NCBI GenBank assembly: GCA_964393895.1
Contig: CAYMWP010000150.1
Coordinates: 1-10,739 of the forward strand
DNA from: B4-G1 sp964393895
GTDB taxonomy: Bacteria; Chloroflexota; Anaerolineae; B4-G1
Direction: 5' to 3'
Length of the DNA stretch: 10,739 nt
The notes beneath the pieces were generated by a model that was not told where the DNA came from, made no database searches, and saw nothing but the letters and a program-made list of their open reading frames with translations. Each line of letters begins with the position of its first letter. The stretch's first letter is position 1. Below, piece by piece: positions 6,511 through 10,739 of the stretch. A program made the position numbers and the translations under genes.

Positions 6511-6750
6511 ATGGGCGAGCCGCGTTGCCCTGCCTGCGGGGGCAGGACGGTAAAGGGTATAGTCATCAGCAGCAACGCGATGTGGGCGGATAGCCGCACG
6601 CGCTTTGTGCCGGCCGATTCTCTCGACGACCGCTCTCTCTTTGGCCGGTATCGCAAGGAGATAGCGACGGCGGCGCGAGCCTGCTTGCAATGCGGCGCGG
6701 TCACACTGTTCGTCAATCCGGGCACACTGGCAAGCGCGGTGGAGCGATAG
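6511..6750 (+). CDS. small zinc-ribbon protein
   Basis: A 79-residue protein with two Cys pairs, C6-P-A-C9 near the start and C58-L-Q-C61 near the end, a layout that fits one zinc ribbon. Between them are a beta-type stretch (GRTVKGIVIS), a conserved-looking Trp (MWADS) and a basic segment. It resembles small zinc-ribbon nucleic-acid-binding or DUF-type proteins in which the second Cys pair is followed by a hydrophobic strand (AVTLFVN); I cannot assign a function. ATG 6511 is chosen because GGAGG (6501-6505) lies 5 nt upstream and a good promoter sits at 6424-6452. Its stop is only 4 bp from the stop of the convergent RNase III gene. Confidence 0.75.
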   Translation: MGEPRCPACGGRTVKGIVISSNAMWADSRTRFVPADSLDDRSLFGRYRKEIATAARACLQCGAVTLFVNPGTLASAVER

Positions 6751-6754
6751 AGGG

Positions 6755-7492
6755 TCAGGATGTCTCTGATTCGAGTATCACTCCCCATGCTGCCAGGGCC
6801 GCGGCTTGCTCGGCTGCCTGCTTGCTGTGCCCTGTTCCCCGTCCCGCTGCCTTTTTGCCCAGCAGCACTTCCGCCTCAAAAGTCTTGGCGTGGTCAGGCC
6901 CGCTTTCGGCGACGATGTGGTAACGAGGAGTGACCCTCAACTCGGCCTGGCTCCACTCCTGGAGGCGGCTCTTGGCGTCCAGATCCGCTTCCAAAGCCAG
7001 CGTCTCCGCCGCCGCCGGCTCGAGCAGCGGCCTGACGAAAGCCTCGACCGCCGCCGGCCCCCCGTCGAGGTAGAGTGCGCCCACCACGGCCTCGAAGGCA
7101 TCGCACAGATTGGCCTCTCGCTCCCGCCCGCCGGCTTCTTCTTCCCCATACCCCAATCGCAGCGCCTCCCCGATCCCCGCTTGCCGGGCAAACTGGGCCA
7201 GCGTCTTGGTGCGCACCAGGGCTGCTCGCAGACGAGTCATCCGCCCCTCGTCGAAATCGGGATAGTTACGGTAAATCCAGGCCCCGACGACAAAATCGAG
7301 CACCGCGTCCCCTAGAAATTCGAGCCGTTGGTTATCTCCCCAGCCGCCCTCCGGGTGCTCGTTGACGTAGGAGGAGTGGGTAAGGGCGCGCCACAGTAGA
7401 CGAGGCTCGCGAAACGAGTGTCCTAACGCTTGCTGTAGAGATTCAAGGTTGATAGCTGGGGGCTGATGGCTGGTTGCTATATCGTCGCTCAT
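6755..7492 (-). CDS. rnc: ribonuclease III
   Basis: A 245-residue endonuclease that cleaves double-stranded RNA in rRNA precursor processing and mRNA turnover. The RNase III domain (about 16-160) has the signature NQRLEFLGDAVLDF (54-67), with metal ligands Glu58 and Asp62, and the downstream pair Asp131 and Glu134 (CDAFEAVVGALYLDGG). Where E. coli has Glu38 this protein has Gln55, a change I believe occurs in other bacteria. A double-stranded RNA-binding domain follows (about 172-241, LQEWSQ to GHSKQAAEQAAA). Length is close to the family norm. The ATG overlaps the TGA of the upstream fusion gene in an ATGA (7489-7492), implying translational coupling. The first 16 residues are encoded partly by a heptanucleotide repeat and are not conserved. 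It is the last gene of the five-gene operon. Confidence 0.96.
   Translation of the reverse strand: MSDDIATSHQPPAINLESLQQALGHSFREPRLLWRALTHSSYVNEHPEGGWGDNQRLEFLGDAVLDFVVGAWIYRNYPDFDEGRMTRLRAALVRTKTLAQFARQAGIGEALRLGYGEEEAGGREREANLCDAFEAVVGALYLDGGPAAVEAFVRPLLEPAAAETLALEADLDAKSRLQEWSQAELRVTPRYHIVAESGPDHAKTFEAEVLLGKKAAGRGTGHSKQAAEQAAALAAWGVILESETS
7451..7478. repeat. degenerate 7-bp tandem repeat in the 5' end of rnc
   Basis: On the plus strand four heptads follow one another: GATAGCT, GGGGGCT, GATGGCT, GGTTGCT. They encode part of the RNase III N-terminal tail (ATSHQPPAIN). Seven is not a multiple of three, so gain or loss of one unit would shift the reading frame shortly after the start codon. 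Confidence 0.55.
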
Positions 7493-8907
7493 GCCGATCC
7501 CGCTCCTTCTCGTTCCTCGATTCGACGCTGGTACTTTTCCAGGGCGGCGCGGAGCGCGTCGTCCCCATCCACACCGCCGGCCTCGGCCAGGGCCAGCAGG
7601 CTGTAGAGTGCATCTCCCAGCTCGTCCGCCAGTTCGGGGCGGAACTGTGGCGGTCGCCGCCCGTAATCGGTCGCCAGCAGCACTTGCTTTGCCACCTCGC
7701 CGACCTCGGAGATCAGGTCAAGGGCGTGAGTGGCTGGGTCGTGCAGTAGACGGTGGCGACGCATGAAAGCCGCAACGCGCCGCTGCCAGGCCGATTCGTC
7801 GCCCAGCGGCAAGGGGCTTTTGAACCCGCTCCCGGTCAGCACGACGACCGGCGCGTCCCCCAAGCGGCCGCGCAGGTGATCCAGCGCCGCTACTGCCAAT
7901 GCGGAGGTCGGCTCGGCGTAGACTCCCCGGTGAGCCAATCTCCTCTGGGCAGCCAGCGTCTCGTCGTCTCCCAGGGCCAGGATCGCGCCGTCGCTTTCCC
8001 GCACGGCGGCCAGCACCGTCCGGCCCCAGGGCGGCGCGGCGATGCGCACGCCCTCTGCGACGGTCTCTCCTTCCTCGACCGGCTGCGCCTCGTCCGCGCC
8101 GCGCTCCCAGGCCCGCGCCAGCGGCGCGCACGGCTGCGCCTGGACGCCCCAGAGGCGCGGCAGCCGTTCGATCAGACCCGCCGCCAGCAGTTCGCCAAAG
8201 CCCCGGTACAGCCCCAGGAGCAGCCCGCCGTGCCCCAGTGGCGCCACGACGCTCGTCGGCGCGCGGCCTTCCAACTGCTCCCACATCTCGAAGGCGATCG
8301 TCTTCATCCCGTGCGGGTACAGTGGGCTGTAGACGTGGCTGGCGTAGACAGCGCCCCCCTCGACGGCCTCGAGCACGGCGCGAGCGGCCTCGGTGCGAGG
8401 CCCGGCCATCGACACGACCTCCGCGCCGAATGCCGCGATCTGTGCCTGTTTGACCGGTGAGGCGTGGGCCGGCACGTAGATAGCCGCGTGTAGCCCGGCG
8501 CGAGCAGCGTAGGCCGCCAGCGCAGCGCCGGCGTTGCCAGAGGAATCCTCGACGACATCTTGCACGCCCGCCGCCTTCAGCGCCGTGACCAGCACAGCCG
8601 CGCCCCGGTCCTTGAAGGAGCCGGTGGGGTTCAGGTGCTCGGCCTTGAGATAGACCGGCCGTCCTTTCCACTCGGCCGCCACCAACGGGGTCCAACCCTC
8701 GCCCAGTGTCACAGGCGTCGCGCCATCTGGCAGGGGCAACGCTGCCCGGTAGCGCCAGAGGGTGTAATCTCCCTCGTCAACGCGAGTTGGATCGAAGGAC
8801 GGTGCACCTGCAATCTCCAGCGTGCCGCCGCAGTCACACCGCCAGCGGGCGAGATCGGGCGGCCAGTTGCGCCCGCAACTGCTGCACCGCAGATTCGCCT
8901 CGTGCAA
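7489..8907 (-). CDS. threonine synthase-like PLP enzyme fused to a C-terminal MazG-like domain
   Basis: A 472-residue two-part protein. The N-terminus has a zinc ribbon (C8-x2-C11, C24-x-C26), as in many threonine synthases. The PLP fold-type II part (about 40-370) carries the Schiff-base Lys99 (GSFKDRG), SSGNAG (122-127), a glycine-rich phosphate loop APLGHGG (222-228) and TGSGFK (358-363). Threonine synthase makes threonine from O-phosphohomoserine; a related activity is possible. After a short Arg-rich segment, residues about 388-466 form a MazG-like all-alpha NTP pyrophosphohydrolase domain with E401-x2-E404, then E429-x2-D432 24 residues on, the EXXE/EXXD metal motif. The frame is open to ATG 9003, but that would overlap the HEPN gene by 86 bp and has no ribosome site. 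TTG 8907 begins 10 bp after the HEPN stop and just before the zinc ribbon. The stop overlaps the rnc start. Confidence 0.9.
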   Translation of the reverse strand: MHEANLRCSSCGRNWPPDLARWRCDCGGTLEIAGAPSFDPTRVDEGDYTLWRYRAALPLPDGATPVTLGEGWTPLVAAEWKGRPVYLKAEHLNPTGSFKDRGAAVLVTALKAAGVQDVVEDSSGNAGAALAAYAARAGLHAAIYVPAHASPVKQAQIAAFGAEVVSMAGPRTEAARAVLEAVEGGAVYASHVYSPLYPHGMKTIAFEMWEQLEGRAPTSVVAPLGHGGLLLGLYRGFGELLAAGLIERLPRLWGVQAQPCAPLARAWERGADEAQPVEEGETVAEGVRIAAPPWGRTVLAAVRESDGAILALGDDETLAAQRRLAHRGVYAEPTSALAVAALDHLRGRLGDAPVVVLTGSGFKSPLPLGDESAWQRRVAAFMRRHRLLHDPATHALDLISEVGEVAKQVLLATDYGRRPPQFRPELADELGDALYSLLALAEAGGVDGDDALRAALEKYQRRIEEREGAGSA

Positions 8908-8917
8908 CTCGACCTGG

Positions 8918-9334
8918 CTATTCCCTCGTGCTCTCAAACGTCTTTTCAACCCGTCTGATGATGCGCTGCGCCCGCCCCAGCGCCTTTTCTGCGTCGTCGG
9001 CATCGAAGGCTTCGGCTGGGAGCCCTCCAGGTAATCCGTTGGGGTAGCGGGTGGGGATGTAGTGGCGGTCGAGTCCTCCCCCAGCGCCGATCAACGCCTC
9101 GAAACTATCGTCATACGCCGCTGCCTGTCTGGCTAAATCGGCCACCGAATGTCCCCACACCATCGTTTCCCCCTGAGCATACAGGTAAGCCTTCAACGCC
9201 TTCTCGGCAGCCTGCTGGGCCAGAAAGCACGTCAGATGGTATCGGCTCCCCGCTTGGTTATACTGAGCATCGTCAATGTCCTGCCGCGCCTGTTGCAGCC
9301 ATCGTTTGCCTTCCTCTACCGGGTCAGGTTTCAT
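8918..9334 (-). CDS. HEPN domain protein, partner of the upstream MNT nucleotidyltransferase
   Basis: A 138-residue all-alpha protein of the HEPN superfamily. The typical first half is WLQQARQDIDDA (12-23) and FLAQQAAEKALKAYL (37-51), followed by GHSVADLARQ (61-70). The second half has DRHYIPTRYPNG (89-100), and the protein ends in a basic helix (117-131). In many MNT/HEPN pairs HEPN is an RNase toxin and MNT neutralises it by adenylylation; others have no toxic activity. The usual RNase motif R-x4-6-H is not visible here, so catalysis is doubtful. The chosen ATG 9334 has AAGGAAAGG 6 nt upstream and overlaps the MNT stop by 11 bp; a longer reading from 9394 would lie deep inside MNT. Confidence 0.85.
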   Translation of the reverse strand: MKPDPVEEGKRWLQQARQDIDDAQYNQAGSRYHLTCFLAQQAAEKALKAYLYAQGETMVWGHSVADLARQAAAYDDSFEALIGAGGGLDRHYIPTRYPNGLPGGLPAEAFDADDAEKALGRAQRIIRRVEKTFESTRE

Positions 9335-9665
9335 ATAGCACCTTTCCTTCCTGCAAAGCCTGTTGGATGAATGGACGCTCCTGAATCGCCTCAAATTCCT
9401 GGGGCGTGTAGGCCAGCAGGTCGAGGCCGACGCGGGGTTGAATGTGTTCGTACAGCATCCCCAGCCGCTTGATAAACGGAAGGTCCGAATCCAATACGAC
9501 GATCATGTCCAGGTCGCTCCAAGCGCCGATTTTTTCGCGGGCGGCGGAGCCGAACAGGACAACCCGCTGCGCCCCCACAGCGCGCAAAGCCTGGGTAATG
9601 CGCTCAAGTTCGCGCTCTAGCAGTTCCTGTCTCTCGGAACACCGCTTTTGCCAATATTCTCGCAT
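9324..9665 (-). CDS. MNT-type minimal nucleotidyltransferase
   Basis: A 113-residue protein with the polymerase-beta-type nucleotidyltransferase fold. After an N-terminal helix (5-30) comes the strand RVVLFGSAAREK, containing G39-S40, then SDLDMIVV with Asp51 and Asp53, and a third acidic residue Asp82 (GLDLLAY). The G-S-x10-D-x-D pattern and third Asp are intact, so it is probably catalytically competent. Proteins of this family pair with HEPN partners and can transfer AMP to them. ATG 9665 overlaps the stop of the glycosyltransferase gene (TGATG), and GAGGA lies 9 nt before it; the adjacent GTG at 9668 is an equally possible start. The HEPN gene follows with an 11-bp overlap. Confidence 0.87.
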   Translation of the reverse strand: MREYWQKRCSERQELLERELERITQALRAVGAQRVVLFGSAAREKIGAWSDLDMIVVLDSDLPFIKRLGMLYEHIQPRVGLDLLAYTPQEFEAIQERPFIQQALQEGKVLYET

Positions 9666-10375
9666 CACCGCTTTTCCTCGCGCAGTTCGCGGCTCAGCCG
9701 CAGCCGGAAGCGCGCCAGATCGCGGAACGCCTTCACGATCACTTTGACGTTGGCCCCCGTCGCCTCTCCGATCACGCGGGGCAGGTGGGTCACCTCCACG
9801 TCGGTGATGCGATAGCCCCGCGCCTTGGCGCCAGCCAGCAACTCTGTGTCAATCATGGCCCCATCGGAGACAATCGTCACGTGCTCCAGGATTTCGCGCC
9901 GGAACAGTTTGAAGCCGCAGTCAATGTCGCGGCACAGGTAGCCGAACAGTAGCCGCACCATCATGTTCCAACCAAAGGCGTTGAATCTGCGAATAAGGGT
10001 GTCCTGTCTCTCGGCCCGGTGACCGGAGACGATGTCCGCCTCCTCGATTTGCTCCAGGAGCAGATTGATCTCGCCAAAGTCAAACTGATTATCGGCCGGA
10101 ACGAACGCGATCAGTTCCTTGGCCGCAGCCGCGAACCCGGCCTTGAGCGATCCCCCATAGCCTCGGTTGGGATAGTGCTCCACCAACTGGAAATTGGGGA
10201 TGCGCTGCGCCAGCTCGCGGCCGATCTCGCCTGTGCGGTCGGAGCTGCCGTCGTTGACCAGGATGATCTCATAGTCCATCCCCAGTTGCTGGGCCACGGC
10301 AGAGACCTGTTCCACGGCCCTGGCGGCGTTCGCCTCTTCGTTGTAGGCGGGAAGAACGATAGATAGAGAGGGCAT
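9665..10375 (-). CDS. family 2 glycosyltransferase (polyprenyl-phosphate sugar transferase type)
   Basis: A 236-residue GT-A fold enzyme expected to transfer a sugar from a nucleotide sugar, most likely to a polyprenyl phosphate as in dolichyl-phosphate mannosyltransferase-like proteins. The start SIVLPAYNEE (5-14), VNDGSSDRT (40-48, Asp42 contacting the nucleotide), NRGYGGSLKAG (70-80) and the metal motif PADNQFD (93-99) are all present. The acceptor region has DIDCGFKLFRR (150-160) and MIDTELL (174-180, Glu178). It lacks C-terminal membrane helices and ends in a basic helix (217-236, many Arg), so it would sit on the inner face of the membrane. AAAGGA lies 5 nt before the ATG. It is the first gene of the five-gene operon and overlaps the MNT start. 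Confidence 0.93.
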   Translation of the reverse strand: MPSLSIVLPAYNEEANAARAVEQVSAVAQQLGMDYEIILVNDGSSDRTGEIGRELAQRIPNFQLVEHYPNRGYGGSLKAGFAAAAKELIAFVPADNQFDFGEINLLLEQIEEADIVSGHRAERQDTLIRRFNAFGWNMMVRLLFGYLCRDIDCGFKLFRREILEHVTIVSDGAMIDTELLAGAKARGYRITDVEVTHLPRVIGEATGANVKVIVKAFRDLARFRLRLSRELREEKR

Positions 10376-10431
10376 AGTAATCCTTTCACCTCAGAATGGT
10401 GTGATGCTACAGCGAATTGGGTTTCGAGTCG

Positions 10432-10606
10432 TAACTGCTCGACCAGGGCAGGTTTCCCCTGTCATTGCGAGGAGCCGAAGCCGCGAGCGAAGCGTGGCGG
10501 GCGGCGACGGCGGACAAACAACGTCCGCGCAATCCCCACCTCGGGAATTGGAGATTGCTTCCCTTCGCTCCGCTCTGGGCAGGCGCAATGACAGGTTGAG
10601 CAGTTA
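10432..10606. repeat. 175-bp unit bounded by TAACTGCTC inverted repeats
   Basis: TAACTGCTCGACC (10432-10444) and GGTTGAGCAGTTA (10594-10606) are inverted copies matching at 12 of 13 positions; a TCGAG/CTCGA extension flanks both ends. The ends resemble those of the 179-bp unit at 1947-2125 (AACTGCTC inside both left ends, TGAGCAGTTA shared at both right ends), and the lengths are similar. This suggests a MITE-like or palindromic family. A second repeat is nested within it. It lies 57 bp upstream of the glycosyltransferase start codon. Confidence 0.55.
10458..10595. repeat. nested palindromic repeat with CCTGTCATTGCG ends
   Basis: CCTGTCATTGCG (10458-10469) and CGCAATGACAGG (10584-10595) are perfect 12-bp inverted copies. 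Inside are GAGCGAAGCG on the left and CTTCGCTCCGCTC on the right, plus GAGATTGCTTC. TGTCATTGCGAG with GAGCGAAGC is a dispersed repeat type I recognise from many unrelated bacterial genomes; this is recollection, not a search result. Confidence 0.75.
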
Positions 10607-10688
10607 TCTCGAGTCAATCCGTTCGTTCTGGTGATTACCTCGACAATGTTAGATTTCGTATCTTGAGAGAAAGTGATGTTCGTAGTAG

Positions 10689-10717
10689 TGCGCCACGAAA
10701 CGCAGTGGAGTGGCGCA
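10689..10717. repeat. 29-bp hairpin near the window edge
   Basis: TGCGCCAC (10689-10696) and GTGGCGCA (10710-10717) form a perfect 8-bp stem. GGAGTG (10707-10712) can alternatively pair with CACTCC (10724-10729). It may be part of a longer repeat cut by the window end. The rest of 10607-10739 shows no gene. Confidence 0.5.
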
Positions 10718-10739
10718 AAACCGCACTCCGTTACACTCC

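Noticed and set aside
7718..8695. A 325-codon minus-strand open frame
   Set aside because: It lies in another frame inside the threonine synthase fusion and is extremely rich in Arg, Gly and Ala, as expected for a shadow frame in high-GC DNA.
8908..9003. N-terminal extension of the threonine synthase fusion starting at ATG 9003
   Set aside because: It would overlap the HEPN gene by 86 bp, lacks a ribosome site and adds a basic low-complexity stretch before the zinc ribbon.
1..10739. CRISPR array, tRNA, rRNA, transposase or integrase
   Set aside because: No regularly spaced direct repeats, no tRNA-like cloverleaf with consensus loops, no rRNA sequence and no transposase motif were found on either strand.

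Overview
This window most resembles a chromosomal segment of a Chloroflexota (Anaerolineae-like) bacterium, probably from an environmental genome. That placement is an inference. It rests on a membrane-anchored Ser/Thr kinase with Pro/Thr linkers and an NBR1-type Ig-like domain, a double-thioredoxin/CcdA-like protein, a MNT/HEPN pair, high-GC genes, and gaps crowded with palindromic repeats. No rRNA, tRNA, CRISPR array, transposase or phage gene was seen.

Layout, left to right. (1) 10-1478, minus strand: a mandelate racemase/muconate lactonizing-type enolase-superfamily enzyme, followed 38 bp downstream by a 67-aa Cys-rich membrane protein, probably one transcription unit. (2) 1479-2333: an 855-bp gap without a gene. 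It holds a palindromic repeat (1583-1755), a near-perfect hairpin (1831-1876), a promoter-like TTGTTT-17-TATAAT site (1897-1925) and a 179-bp inverted-repeat-bounded structured element (1947-2125). (3) 2334-4352, plus strand: a 672-aa transmembrane Ser/Thr kinase. (4) 4353-4620: a gap with a second palindrome of the same kind as the first. (5) 4621-6237, minus strand: a secreted Trx-Trx-CcdA-like thiol-redox membrane protein, divergent from a small zinc-ribbon protein (6511-6750, plus) that has a near-consensus promoter. (6) 6755-10375, minus strand: a compact five-gene operon, in transcription order GT2 glycosyltransferase, MNT nucleotidyltransferase, HEPN protein, threonine synthase-like/MazG-like fusion, RNase III. 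Neighbouring genes overlap or lie 10 bp apart. (7) 10376-10739: the upstream region of that operon, holding a nested palindromic repeat and a further hairpin.

The two strongest oddities are these. First, a threonine synthase-type PLP enzyme carries a C-terminal MazG-like pyrophosphohydrolase domain, inside an operon that also encodes a MNT/HEPN pair and RNase III. Second, every gap longer than about 250 bp holds at least one inverted repeat. These fall into several apparent families, two of which seem to occur twice in the window. Start codons were reassigned where Shine-Dalgarno sites or neighbouring genes favoured a shorter protein: the enolase-like enzyme, the kinase (TTG), the zinc ribbon, the threonine synthase fusion (TTG) and the HEPN protein.
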